Shown: one piece after another, positions 17,929 through 26,820 of the stretch
Layout of the letters: each line of letters begins with the position of its first letter
How positions within the stretch are numbered: the first letter of the stretch is position 1
Assembly: GCA_963786495.1 (NCBI GenBank)
Contig: CAWAZL010000002.1
Location: forward strand, 992,001 to 1,056,000
Reading direction: 5' to 3'
DNA from: JALZKA01 sp963786495
GTDB lineage: Bacteria > Actinomycetota > Thermoleophilia > Solirubrobacterales > 70-9
Length of the DNA stretch: 64,000 nucleotides
Program-made: the position numbers and the translations under genes
Notes under the pieces: generated by a model
Told to the model about the DNA's origin: nothing
Seen by the model: only the letters and a program-made list of their open reading frames with translations
Databases searched by the model: none

Positions 17929-19209
17929 ATGGGGATGCGACGGGGCGGTGGATTGATCGTTGCACTCGTCGCGAGCGTTGCTCTGCTAGCCGTGCCCGCA
18001 ACCGCTAGTGCGGCGCCGAAGCTCACGGTCAGCGACGTCACGGTGGAAGAGCCGGCGGACGATGTCAGCGTGCCGGCCACGTTCACGGTCAAGCTTTCGA
18101 AAAAGGCCACGAAGACCGCTCGTTTCGACTACGAGACCGAGGACGGAACGGCCGAGTCCGACGGGGACTACACGCACGTCGCGGATTCCGGTGCGATCAA
18201 GAAGGGCAAGAAAAAGACGACCGTGGCGGTTGAGGTGAAGCCCGACGACCTCGACGAAGAGGACGAGACATTCGACCTCAAGCTCTCGAACCCAAAGCGC
18301 GCCAAGATCAAAGACGGAACCGGCTTGGGGACCATCAACGACACCGACGAGCCGCCGCCCTCCCTGGAGTCGCTGACAGTTCCCGCGTGCGTCGTGGTCG
18401 GTGGAATCAGCCAGGGCACCGTGACACTCACGGGCCCCGCCGTCGGGGGCGACGTCACTATCACCCTGAGCGCCGAACCGAACGTGACCGTGCCGCCTGA
18501 GGTCTTCGTGCCCGCCGGTCAGCAGAGCGTGCCCTTCGACATCACAGGCGCGGCGCCCGGGCAGGCCGATGTCACCGCTTCTCTCGGCGTCGTCGTGCTC
18601 ACGGAGTCCGTCACCGTCAATCCCGTGGACCAGCCATGTCCCTTGCCTCCGCACCTCGTCATCAACGAGGTCGACTACGACCAGGTGGTCAATCCCGACA
18701 GCACCGAGTTCATCGAGATCTACAACCCGACCGACGATCCGGTGAGCCTGGCGAACCTCGCGGTGGTCGGGATCAACGGGACGGGGCTGAGCCCACACGA
18801 GGAATACAACCGCTGGAACCTGGCCGCCGCCGGCGAGACTCTCCCCGCCGGTGGGTACCTGGTGATCTGCAACGAATTTCTGCCCGTTCCCGCCGGCGCG
18901 CTGACGGTCATTGACCCCCTGGGAACCAACTTCATACAGAACGGCGCGCCCGACGGTCTCGCCCTCGTCAACACGAGCTCGACGACCCTGATCGACGCGC
19001 TGTCCTACGAGGGGGCAGTCAACGACGCCGAGATCACCGGCTTCCCGGGCACCTACGACCTCGTCGAGGACGGAACGGCCACCACCGCCGTCGACAACGG
19101 GGTTGGCGCCCTCGACCGCATTCCGAACGGCGCGGACACGAACAACCCGGCGGTGGACTGGGCAGCCAGCACCAATCTCACGCCGGGCGCCGGGAACATC
19201 GGAAACTAG
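17929..19209 (+). CDS. Secreted Calx-beta and lamin-tail-domain protein
   Basis: 426 residues. Signal peptide GGGLIVALVASVALLAVPA, cleavage near SAAP. Domains in order: Calx-beta (about 30-140, with KPDDLDEEDETFDLKLSNP and GLGTINDTDEP); the same unnamed cysteine module as its upstream neighbour (about 145-240, from LESLTVPACVVVGGISQGTV to PVDQPC); then a lamin-tail-like domain (about 245-400, HLVINEVDYDQ, STEFIEIYNPTDDPV, GGYLVICNE). Lamin-tail domains in bacterial secreted proteins usually accompany surface or nuclease modules. Here there is no catalytic domain, so a structural or binding role is likely. It arises from a leaderless promoter and ends in a terminator. Confidence 0.8.
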   Translation: MGMRRGGGLIVALVASVALLAVPATASAAPKLTVSDVTVEEPADDVSVPATFTVKLSKKATKTARFDYETEDGTAESDGDYTHVADSGAIKKGKKKTTVAVEVKPDDLDEEDETFDLKLSNPKRAKIKDGTGLGTINDTDEPPPSLESLTVPACVVVGGISQGTVTLTGPAVGGDVTITLSAEPNVTVPPEVFVPAGQQSVPFDITGAAPGQADVTASLGVVVLTESVTVNPVDQPCPLPPHLVINEVDYDQVVNPDSTEFIEIYNPTDDPVSLANLAVVGINGTGLSPHEEYNRWNLAAAGETLPAGGYLVICNEFLPVPAGALTVIDPLGTNFIQNGAPDGLALVNTSSTTLIDALSYEGAVNDAEITGFPGTYDLVEDGTATTAVDNGVGALDRIPNGADTNNPAVDWAASTNLTPGAGNIGN

Positions 19210-19217
19210 AAAGCAAA

Positions 19218-19245
19218 CGGGGCCCGGCCTTTCGGCCGAGCCCCG
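19218..19245. terminator. Bidirectional terminator hairpin
   Basis: Arms cggggcccggcc (19218-19229) and ggccgagccccg (19234-19245) around tttc, with one mismatch. It lies between the convergent Calx-beta/lamin-tail gene and the cold-shock gene. Confidence 0.75.
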
Positions 19246-19270
19246 CTAAAAGAATCGCTTTGGAGCGGTT

Positions 19271-19474
19271 CTAGATGACCTGGACGTTTGCCGCCCGGGG
19301 GCCCTTGTCCGACTCCTCAGCCTCATACGAGACCTTGGCGCCTTCCTCGAGAGAGCGGAAGCCCTCACTCTGGATTGCGGACTGATGCACGAAGAGATCC
19401 TTCGAGCCGTCGTCGGGCGAGATGAAGCCGAAGCCCTTCTCGTCGTTGAACCACTTAACGGTTCCGTTAGCCAT
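19271..19474 (-). CDS. csp: Cold-shock protein (CspA family)
   Basis: 67 residues from ATG 19474 (MANGTVKWFNDEKGFGFIS), the standard length. Both RNA-binding motifs are present: KGFGFI (RNP1) and DLFVHQSAI (RNP2). It is a small OB-fold protein that binds single-stranded RNA and DNA and keeps mRNA unfolded. A frame open upstream to 19555 is leader, not protein. A GAAAGGA ribosome-binding site lies about nine bases before the ATG, and the long leader is typical of Csp mRNAs regulated after transcription. Confidence 0.95.
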   Translation of the reverse strand: MANGTVKWFNDEKGFGFISPDDGSKDLFVHQSAIQSEGFRSLEEGAKVSYEAEESDKGPRAANVQVI

Positions 19475-19882
19475 ACGAACTGTCCTTTCTTCGCGTGCTG
19501 TGCGACCGATAGACCTAGCGAAGAAACGAAAGGACCGAACGGGACCGCAAACCACGACAGACCAGGCTCTTTTGCCTGATCAACTGGCGCTAACCCTAGC
19601 GATTCAGGACTCGCGCGACTCCAAACCCTGCACTAGCGAGGGGGGATTCATCAGCACTATTCCGATGGGACTTGGGAGCTTGGTCGCGATTACGAAGCCG
19701 GCACCTATCGGGCGCCGGGCGGTGGCGGCTGTTATTGGGAAAAGCTCTCGGCGCCAACCGGAAAGTTCGGCGATCTCATAACCAACGGGGGCTTTGAAAA
19801 GAACCAAACCCTGGTAATCGCTCTCCGTATTTCAGTACATCGGACTGCGGCGAGTGGGTCAAGATCGGATAGAGAGGAAACG
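19475..19882. other. Cold-shock gene leader and gap
   Basis: About 400 bases between divergent genes. The part next to the cold-shock gene is probably its untranslated leader. The rest carries no convincing gene on either strand. The last ten bases hold a gagaggaaacg ribosome-binding site for the next plus-strand gene. Confidence 0.4.
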
Positions 19883-20128
19883 ATGAGAGACACCAAGATG
19901 CGAGCCGTGGCGGCAAGAATTGGGGCTGCAGCGGTCCTTGGCCTAACTGTGCTGGCGCTGCTGATCGTTCCGGCGTATTCAGCGGCGCAGTACGGCGATA
20001 ACAGCTACGGATCGAACGGCGGTTACAACCAGACCTATCGCGAGCTCAACCAGAGCATCAACGATGCACAGGAAGAGCAGGACAATCAGTCGATGTACAT
20101 CATGGCGAGCTGCTTGCTGCGGTTCTAG
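19883..20128 (+). CDS. Small secreted Tyr/Asn/Gln-rich protein
   Basis: 81 residues. An AGAGGAAACG ribosome-binding site precedes the ATG. Residues 1-35 form a signal peptide (RIGAAAVLGLTVLALLIVPA, cleavage near YSAAQ). The mature part is only about 46 residues: YGDNSYGSNGGYNQTYREL, then an acidic helix and one cysteine (MASCLLRF). Function unknown. Its 3' end overlaps the end of xseB by 29 bases on the opposite strand. Confidence 0.5.
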   Translation: MRDTKMRAVAARIGAAAVLGLTVLALLIVPAYSAAQYGDNSYGSNGGYNQTYRELNQSINDAQEEQDNQSMYIMASCLLRF

Positions 20129-20405
20129 GTGGCGGCGGGTTCTTCTTGTGATAGAGGAGTGAGAAGCTTGGTAAGGTGAGAGAGTGAGTCACCAATTCGT
20201 CCAGGCCGAGCTCGGTAAGAGCGCCAGAAACCTCCGCCAGTTCGTCCCTGCAGAAGACGATCAGCTCCTTCGCCTCGCCGCAGAGGGCGAGCGTTTCGCG
20301 CAATTCCGCCTCGCCTGAGTCGAGCCTGGCGATGATCTCCTCGAGCCGCGCCGCCGCGGATTCGTAGGAGTGGGAGTTCGTCCCTGTCTGTGGCGCTTCA
20401 CTCAT
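20100..20405 (-). CDS. xseB: Exodeoxyribonuclease VII small subunit
   Basis: 101 residues from ATG 20405, which overlaps the xseA stop by eight bases (ATGAGTGA), a classic coupled start. The core is the helical hairpin YESAAARLEEIIARLDSGEA followed by a second helix with ELIVFCRDELAEV, as in XseB proteins. XseB multimers coat XseA to make exonuclease VII, which degrades single-stranded DNA to oligonucleotides in mismatch and other repair. The C-terminal 30 residues are a longer, proline-rich tail than usual. Confidence 0.85.
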   Translation of the reverse strand: MSEAPQTGTNSHSYESAAARLEEIIARLDSGEAELRETLALCGEAKELIVFCRDELAEVSGALTELGLDELVTHSLTLPSFSLLYHKKNPPPPRTAASSSP

Positions 20406-21730
20406 CGTCGACATCTTCCTCGATCCGGGCACGCACTGAGCCGTCTTCGAACCTAACCCTGACGTCCTTTGTCTCGCGCGCGTCGCGCGCCAGGGTCACC
20501 GCGTCGCCCTCGAGCGACTCGACGCGCGCGTACCCGCGCTCGAGCACGCGCTGGGGGTCGTGGCCGCGGATCGCGGCTTCAGAGGCGGCGAGGCTCGCGA
20601 GCGCCTCCGGCTTCGCTCCCGCTGCGCCCTTGCGCGAGATGACGAGCGCGTGGCGCTTCGCCCGCTCGTCGCGGGTCGCCAGCCCGCGCGTCGCCGCGGC
20701 GCGCACCTCGCGGAGCTTCTGGTGGAGCCGGACGCGCTCGGTGCGAACGGTCCGCGCCGGCCCGGTCGCGAGCTCGCCCAGGCGCTTCCCGCGCGCGCGG
20801 ATCGCCACGCCGCCGGCGCGCTGCGCTCGCCTAGCGCGGCCGCCGAGCTCGGCCCGCGCCGCCCGCACGTCCACGCGCACCAACTCGTCGGCTGCGTGGG
20901 TCGGCGTCGAGCAGCAGACGGCCGAGACGTCGTCGATCAGCGTGCGGTCCACCTCGTGGCCGACCGCCGAGATCACCGGCAGTCGCAGGAGCGCGACAGT
21001 GCGGCACAGGTTCTCGTCGCAGAACGCCCACAGGTCCGCGAGTGAGCCGCCGCCCCTGCACACCACCGCGACCTCGACCTGCTCGAGCTCGGCAAGGCCG
21101 CGCAGCGCCGACGCGATCCGCGGCGCCGCGCGGCGGTCCTGCACCGGCGCGTCCGCCCACACGATCGTCCCGCGCCAGCCGCGGCGCTCGAGTCCGGCCA
21201 GGAGGTCCTGGCACGCCGCGCTCCCACGCGCGGTCACGACGCCGATCGTCTTCGGCAGCAAGGGGCGGGCGAGCTGCTTCTGCGGCTCGAAGAGCCCGTC
21301 GCGCTTGAGCTCCTCGCGGAGCGCGGCGAGCCGCGCCAACAGATCGCCGTCGCCGGCAAGGCGCATGTGGGTCGCGCGGAAGTTGAACGAGGGCGACGCG
21401 TTGGCCGAGCCCGGGTAGTAGTCGAGGCCGCCGCCGATCACAACCTCGGCGCCATCGGCCAGGAGCTTCGGGTCGAAGCCGAGCTTTTCGAGGTCCGTGT
21501 TCCAGATCGAACACGGGAGCGCGCCATTGAGAGTCGCGGAGCTCGAAGAACGCCTGCACCCGCGAGCGCTTGAAGCCCGTGAGCTCGCCCGTCACCAGCA
21601 CCTTCGGCCGCTCGCGGAAGAACTCCTTGAGCCCGTCGGCGTAGCGGCCGACCGGGAACGGGCCGGGCAGCTCGGGGTCGAGCGAAGGGACGGGGAGGCC
21701 GGTGCCGTCGAGTGGAAGCTGGTCCGTCAC
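20398..21730 (-). CDS. xseA: Exodeoxyribonuclease VII large subunit (one frameshift)
   Basis: The N-terminal frame (GTG 21730) carries the OB-fold region with FPVGRYADGLKEFFRERP, VLVTGELTGF and FFELRDS. From about 21528 the coding continues in the frame of VIGGGLDYYPGSAN. Downstream are the catalytic-domain sequences TIGVVTARGSAACQDLL, VVCRGGGSLADLWAF and ISAVGHEVDRTLID. Removing one T from GACTCTCAATGG gives FELRDSNGALPCSIWN, the normal family sequence; 1333 nt is one over a multiple of three. About 443 residues after correction, normal length. It is the catalytic subunit of exonuclease VII, co-transcribed with xseB. Confidence 0.9.
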
Positions 21731-21771
21731 ACGACTAAGGGTCGCAAACGGGGCGGCGAGCCTGACGCGCT

Positions 21772-23206
21772 CTAGAACGGGTCCTTGCGCGGCTGCTGCT
21801 TGTTCGGGAACGGCGAAGATCTTCAGACTCGTCGCCGCTGGCAGCCCGGGATCGGAGCCGCGACGGCGCGAAGTACTCGCCGCTGCTCGAGCGGCTGCGT
21901 CGACCCCCCAGCCTCCACTTGCCGCCGTTCTTCTCGTGGTGTTGTCGCTCCCAAGCCTTGAGATTCTTCCCGCCCTCTCGCATGATAGAGCTGGACCTAG
22001 CGGTCAGCTTCTGGCAGCTGTTCTTCTCCGATGAGAGCCGACCCGAACCAAGTCGCCCGTGGCTTCCCGGTGGTCCACTCCCGATAGTCACGTTGGTCTT
22101 GGCTTTCGCCGCTCGGCTCGCAGTGCGAGACCGGTCGGGTTGTCCTGGGGGTACGTGAAGATCTTCGACTCGTCGCTCTCGCATTGCGACGTCGGCGGCG
22201 CAGCGCGAAGTACTTGGCTGGTTCGCTCTCGCTCGCCGAAAGCTCCCAGAGCCACTTGTCGTCGTCCTTCTTAGGTCTTCGCCGAGCCGACGACGACATT
22301 GTCGTCGCCCGCTCGCGCTGGTAGAGGATCACCTCTCGCGCTCTCTTGAAGCACTCGCCGCGAACCGATCTCACCTGTCCCGTGCCAGAATCCGAAGAGC
22401 GGCGGCGGGGTGTAACTAGGTGATCGTGACCTTCGTGTCGGCCTGGGCCGCGCGAGTCGCCGAGGCGGCATCAGCGAGGGCGCGGCGCCCTTTCGGATAA
22501 TCGAAGCCCGGTGACTCCGCGCGCTTACAAGCGTTGCTTGGCTTCGCCAGCGCGAAGTACTCGCCATCGGCGGGCTCTCCGCTGACGACCTCCCAGAAGA
22601 ACTTGCCGTTCTTCTTCTTGATCTCCGCGTCGCCGATCGCGGCGTTGTCCTCGCCGGTCGAGTAGTAGAGAGTGACCTCAGCGTCCTTCATGCACTTCGT
22701 CCTGATCGACTTGACCCGCCCTCTCCAGACGCCTAGGCCGATCTGGACGGGTTCCCACGCGCTGATCGTCAGCACGACCCTTGCCTTGGCCGCTCCTCGG
22801 GAGCCTTTGAGCGCCCGCGGCGGCGGGTTGTCCTCCGGATAGTCGAAGATCTTCGACTCCGCGCGCTTGCAGTCTTCGGTCGGGGCGGCAAGGGCGAAGT
22901 ACTTACCATTCAGTTGCTTGGCCAAGGTGGGGAGTTCCCAGACCCACTTCTGACCGTCCTTGACCGTAACCGTGTTGCCGACGCCGATGTTTTCCTTGCC
23001 CGCGCGCCTGAAGAGCTCGACGTAGCGGTCCTTCTGGCAGCTGTTCTTGTCCGACTTGACGACACCCGACCACTCGCCGGTCGGGGGCATCCCCGGAATC
23101 CAGCCCTTAACAGTCACCTTGGCCGGCGCCTTCGCCGCCGATGCGGTCGCAGGAACCATCGCGAAAAGCGCGAGTGCGGCGCAACTCCCATGCCAGGGCG
23201 CCTCAC
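21772..23206 (-). pseudogene. Secreted four-repeat protein, heavily frameshifted
   Basis: A GTG at 23206, eight bases after GGAGG, starts a signal peptide that needs one added base near 23180 to read VALALFAMVPATASAAKAP. Repeats 1 and 2 are intact (22416-23159). Each is about 110 residues with the pattern W-x-G-x-V-K-S/I, a cysteine, GEDNAAIGDAEIKKKNGKFFWEV-like strands, GKYFALA, CKRAES and FDYPxDNPPP. Repeat 3 starts at KVTIT, where a stop (22416) appears. The next frame continues SYTPPPLFGFW, then RSVRGECFKRAREVILYQRE, KWLWELSAS and SKIFTYPQDNP. Repeat 4 follows (SSEKNSCQKLTA, SGEYFA) and ends KQQPRKDPF at 21772. Every break can be mended by a one-base change, so it may be intact in the organism. 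Function unknown; extracellular. Confidence 0.6.
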
Positions 23207-23232
23207 GGGCACATCCTCCGGCAGAGGCGGCC

Positions 23233-23346
23233 CTAGGTCAATTCGAGCTCGAAGACTCCGAAAAGGACGAGCAGCACGAACGTGATGCCCGCCGAGACGA
23301 GCAGCGAACCCATGCAGCCGAGCCGGTTTGAGAAGAAGACGAACAT
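23233..23346 (-). CDS. 37-residue single-pass membrane protein
   Basis: ATG 23346 to TAG 23233. The sequence begins MFVFFSNRLGCMGSLLVS and continues into a hydrophobic helix (ITFVLLVLFGVF), ending ELELT. One transmembrane segment of about 20 residues with a cysteine at its start. The FFSNRLGC..SLLVS motif recalls short conserved membrane proteins of actinobacteria, but I name no function. It is divergent from the luciferase-like gene, 22 bases away. Confidence 0.5.
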   Translation of the reverse strand: MFVFFSNRLGCMGSLLVSAGITFVLLVLFGVFELELT

Positions 23347-23367
23347 CGCTTGGCACACTCGATACCC

Positions 23368-24390
23368 ATGTCAAGCCTCCCCAAGCTCTCCGTCCTCGAT
23401 CTCGCGACCGTCGCCGACGGCTCGACGCCCGCTGAGGCGCTTCGCAACTCACTCGAGCTCTCCCAGCACGCCGAGCGCCTCGGCTTTCACCGCTACTGGG
23501 TCGCCGAGCACCACAACATGCCCGGCATCGCGAGCTCGGCGCCCGCGGTGCTGATCGCCGAGATCGCGTCGGCCACGGAGACGATGCGGGTCGGATCGGG
23601 CGGGGTCATGCTGCCGAACCACGCCCCGCTCGTGGTCGCCGAGCAGTTCGGGATGCTCGACGCGCTCCACCCGGGCCGGATCGACCTGGGCATCGGCCGC
23701 GCGCCCGGCACGGACGGCATGACCGCGATGGCGCTCCGCCGCGACGCGAACCCGCTGTCTGACGACGACTTCCCGCAGACGCTCGGCGAGCTCGTCGGGT
23801 TCTTCGAGGGCAAGTTCCCCGAGGGTCACCCCTACGGCTCGATCACCGCCGTCCCCGGCGCCGGAAACATGCCCGAGATCTGGCTCCTCGGCTCGTCGGG
23901 CTACTCGGCCCAGGTGGCAGGCATGCTCGGCTGGCCGTTCAGCTTCGCGCACCACTTCATGGCCCGGAACACCCTGCCGGCGCTCGAGCTCTACCGCAAG
24001 ACCTTCCAACCCTCGCCCAGGCTCGAGAAGCCGGAGGCGATGGTCGCCGTCGCCGTGGTCTGCGCCGATGACGACGAGACGGCGCGCTACCTCTCGCGCC
24101 CGGCGCGCCTGTCGATGGCCCGCCTTCGCTCCGGCATGCCGTCGCGCATGCCGTCGAACGAGGAGGCCGCCGCGTATGAGTTCTCGGCGTCGGACGAGGC
24201 GAAGATCGCCGAGCTCTCGGGCTCGGCGATCGTGGGCGGCCCCGACACGGTGCGCCGGCGCCTCGAAGAGCTCGCCGAGTCGACTCAGGCCGACGAGCTG
24301 ATGATCACGACGATGGTCTTCGACCACGCGGACCGCATGCGCTCGTACGAGCTTGTCGCGGAGCTGGCCGACCTGACGGCGCACGTTTAG
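23368..24390 (+). CDS. Luciferase-like (LLM) flavin-dependent oxidoreductase
   Basis: 340 residues from ATG 23368 (MSSLPKLSVLDLATVADG); a TTG at 23350 is a weaker alternative. TIM-barrel bacterial-luciferase family, MsnO8-like group: YWVAEHHNMPGIASSAPAV, VGSGGVMLPNHAPLVVAEQF and GRIDLGIGRAPGTD are its standard N-terminal motifs, and IWLLGSSGYSAQVAG lies in the middle. Such enzymes use reduced FMN or F420 to oxidise small organic substrates; actinobacterial members often use F420, but the cofactor cannot be told from the sequence. Monocistronic. Confidence 0.85.
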   Translation: MSSLPKLSVLDLATVADGSTPAEALRNSLELSQHAERLGFHRYWVAEHHNMPGIASSAPAVLIAEIASATETMRVGSGGVMLPNHAPLVVAEQFGMLDALHPGRIDLGIGRAPGTDGMTAMALRRDANPLSDDDFPQTLGELVGFFEGKFPEGHPYGSITAVPGAGNMPEIWLLGSSGYSAQVAGMLGWPFSFAHHFMARNTLPALELYRKTFQPSPRLEKPEAMVAVAVVCADDDETARYLSRPARLSMARLRSGMPSRMPSNEEAAAYEFSASDEAKIAELSGSAIVGGPDTVRRRLEELAESTQADELMITTMVFDHADRMRSYELVAELADLTAHV

Positions 24391-24542
24391 ACCTCGCCAG
24401 AACGGGCATCTAAATCGAACGTGCGTTCGTCACACTCGTTACCCGACCGATCGGGTTAGCTGAGTGTGACCCGGGCAGACGTATGGGGAGGGGTTCGCAC
24501 CGCGTACCCCTCACTGATCCCGCAATCCAAGGAGTAATGAAC

Positions 24543-24818
24543 ATGGCTACACAGACCAAAGCAGACCGCGTCGAAGCGGGCAAAAAGGCAGCCGCCACCC
24601 GTGAGCGGAACCAGAAGCGTGAAGAGTCGAAGGACGCCGGCCGCAAGGGCGTCGCGACCCGTCTCGTGACCGAGGCGCGCGAGAACATCGACCGCGCTCG
24701 CACCGAGGCTGGCAAGGCCACCTCAAGCGTCGGCAACGTAGCGAAGGCCACCGGAGACGCTGCCTACAAGGCAGGCCGCTCTGTGGCTGCACGCGTTGGG
24801 TTCGGCGGCAAGAAGTAG
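24543..24818 (+). CDS. Small Ala/Lys-rich basic protein
   Basis: 91 residues from ATG 24543, eight bases after an AAGGAG ribosome-binding site; the ATG at 24537 is too close to that site. The sequence is repetitive and charged (KADRVEAGKKAAATRERN, EARENIDRARTEAGKATS, VAKATGDAAYKAGRSVAARV) and predicted to be one long amphipathic helix. It resembles LEA-like or histone-like basic helices; DNA binding or stress protection is only a guess. Followed directly by a rho-independent terminator, so it is a single-gene unit. Confidence 0.65.
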   Translation: MATQTKADRVEAGKKAAATRERNQKREESKDAGRKGVATRLVTEARENIDRARTEAGKATSSVGNVAKATGDAAYKAGRSVAARVGFGGKK

Positions 24819-24843
24819 CGCCGAACCAGTAGAGCCGTACGAG

Positions 24844-24870
24844 AGGGCGTCCTTCGGGGCGCCCTTTTTC
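24844..24870 (+). terminator. Rho-independent terminator
   Basis: Stem agggcgtcc/gggcgccct around a TTCG loop, followed by TTTTTC. It ends the small basic-protein gene. Confidence 0.85.
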
Positions 24871-24900
24871 GTGGCCGCGAGCGAGTAGCTCACGGCAGCG

Positions 24901-26202
24901 CTACTGGGTGACCTGCTCGCAGTCGTTGAAGGTGTCCGGGTCGGGGCCGCCGACGCAATCGTCGTTGCCAGCCCCGCCCTTGAGAGCGTCGTCGCCGGCG
25001 GCGCCGAAGAGATCGTCATTGCCGTCGGCGCCCTTCAGCACATCGTCCCCGCCGTTGCCACAGACGATGTCGTTGGCGCCCTTCGCGGAGACCTTGTCCG
25101 GGCCGCCCCCGGCGACGATTACGTCCTTGTCGCCGGTGCCCTTGAGCTTGTCCTTGAAGTCCGTGCCCACGATCGTGGCCTTTTTACCCTGGCACTTGAG
25201 CGGCTTGCGGGTCCACTCCGGGTTGCCGTCGAATGCCCCGAGCACGTCGGGCGTTAGCGTCGTCGCGCCCTTCACCGAGTCGGCGTCGTCGGAGTCCTCG
25301 TGGACGAGGATCCCACTGCTGAACGTTCCCTCGACGAAGGCGATCTTCTCCCCGTCGGGGGAGAACGCGCAGTTGTAGTCGGCGTGCTGGGACTGGTCCA
25401 TCACGACATCGTTGTCGGAGATGTTCGTCAGCGTGCCGCCGGGCGAGACGGGCGAGAGCTTCATGATTTCGGTGTCCGGACTCCCCAGCGGGCCACCGCT
25501 GGTGAAGCACATCGACTTGCCATCTCCCGACATCGACGGCTGGTACTCGTTCGTGGCACCTTGCAGTACGCCTGTTGGCGTGCCTGAGTTGTCGGACGGC
25601 TCCTTGACGATGTCCAGGTCGGTGGTGATGTCGGTCTGGTAGTAGATCGTCTTGCCGTCAGGCGACCAGACCGGCTTGCCCTGGTTCGAGGTGGGCGTGC
25701 CCGCGGTGAGGTTGAAGGTGTTCGCGGGGTTCGCTACCTCCGAGACGTAGACGTCGTACTGGTCGCACGGTTGGTCCGGCGCTGGGCAGGTCGGCGGCTC
25801 TTCTGATTCGTAGGCGATGTACTTGCCGTCGGGCGACCATGCCGGGCGGTCCTCCTGCTGGTTGTCGGTGTCGCGGAAGGTGCTCGCGCCCGTCTGCTTT
25901 GTCGGCACCGTCCAGATGTCGCGATCAGTGGCGCTGCCAAACACCGCGTACGCGAGCATGGACCCGTCCGGCGAGATGTTCGGGTGGCGGTGCTGTCCGG
26001 CGATGTTCGGCGTCAGCGGCCCCTCGACCGCAAGCGACGGGCCGGGAAGGATGTAGATGTCGGCGCTGGCATCGCCGCCCGCGCCGCGGCCCGAGATGAA
26101 GACGATGTCGCCGTTCTCGCCCGGCCAGACGGCGTTCGCGCTCGGAGGCACGGCGAGGAGCACTGCGAAGAGCCCCAACGCGACTTTCCATCCCCGAGCC
26201 AC
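24901..26202 (-). CDS. Secreted PD40 beta-propeller with RTX-like calcium repeats
   Basis: 433 residues from GTG 26202. Signal peptide VALGLFAVLLAVPPSANA. Residues 25-330 contain TolB/PD40-type WD-like blades, each with the motif W/FSPDGxxIAY (NISPDGSMLAYA, AWSPDGKYIAYES, VWSPDGKTIYYQT, AFSPDGEKIAFVE). Residues 335-430 are RTX-like calcium-binding nonapeptides (GGNGGDDVLKGADGNDD, GGAGNDDCVGG). It is probably an extracellular binding protein stabilised by calcium; it carries no toxin or protease domain. The start lies six bases after TAACGT. Confidence 0.8.
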   Translation of the reverse strand: MARGWKVALGLFAVLLAVPPSANAVWPGENGDIVFISGRGAGGDASADIYILPGPSLAVEGPLTPNIAGQHRHPNISPDGSMLAYAVFGSATDRDIWTVPTKQTGASTFRDTDNQQEDRPAWSPDGKYIAYESEEPPTCPAPDQPCDQYDVYVSEVANPANTFNLTAGTPTSNQGKPVWSPDGKTIYYQTDITTDLDIVKEPSDNSGTPTGVLQGATNEYQPSMSGDGKSMCFTSGGPLGSPDTEIMKLSPVSPGGTLTNISDNDVVMDQSQHADYNCAFSPDGEKIAFVEGTFSSGILVHEDSDDADSVKGATTLTPDVLGAFDGNPEWTRKPLKCQGKKATIVGTDFKDKLKGTGDKDVIVAGGGPDKVSAKGANDIVCGNGGDDVLKGADGNDDLFGAAGDDALKGGAGNDDCVGGPDPDTFNDCEQVTQ

Positions 26203-26208
26203 TGAGGC

Positions 26209-26214
26209 ACGTTA
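26209..26214 (-). promoter_or_regulatory. Candidate leaderless -10 element TAACGT
   Basis: TAACGT on the minus strand, six bases upstream of the GTG at 26202; no good -35 seen. Confidence 0.4.
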
Positions 26215-26295
26215 CTCCTGAATTGTCTGCGGGGTCGGCCGCCTTGACCTTTCGCCGAAGCCGACCTATCCTGAATCTGATGGGAGGGACAGGGG

Positions 26296-26820
26296 GTAAG
26301 AAACACTTTCCGGGCGGGAGCGGTACTCCTCACGCTCGCGCTGCCCGCATCGGCTGGCGCCGAGACGATCAAGGTGAAGAACCAGAAGGACTCGGGCAAC
26401 GGGTCTCTTCGCAAAGCGCTCGCGGATGCCGAGGACGGCGACCGCGTCCAGGTCCCGAAGGGCGATTACCTGCTTAAGAGCGGCCCCCTGGTGATCGACA
26501 CGGACATCGAGATCACCGGAGCGGGGAGCTCGAAGACCGTGATCGATGCCAGGAAGGACAGCGGCGTCATCGAGGTGACGGTTGATGCCGCGCCCGTGGA
26601 GATCTCGAAGCTGGCGATCACCAAGGGGAAGACAACACAGGGTGCGGGTTTGCTGAACCTGGGCGCCCTGACCCTCGATCGGGTCCTGATCACGAAGAAC
26701 CTGGCCACCATCACGGGAGCTGGGATCGAGACGGGCGGCGCTAGTCGGGCTCGACGACCATCGCGGTGCCGCCGCCGCGGCGGTCGGGCTCGGCGGCTGC
26801 GAGCAAGCCGCCGCCCTTGA
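26296..26820 (+). pseudogene. Truncated secreted beta-helix protein
   Basis: The frame reads VRNTFRAGAVLLTLALPA, a signal peptide, then ETIKVKNQKDSGNGSLRKAL, the stereotyped N-terminus of CSLREAI-type secreted beta-helix proteins. A few rungs follow (VDAAPVEISKLAITKG, GALTLDRVLITKN). It starts at a GTA triplet, not a normal start codon; ATG 26280 is in another frame, so the 5' end is damaged or misread. After TITGAGIETGG (about 26740) the sequence runs into the antisense of ggt and stops being protein-like. More than half of a normal beta-helix protein is missing. Confidence 0.6.
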
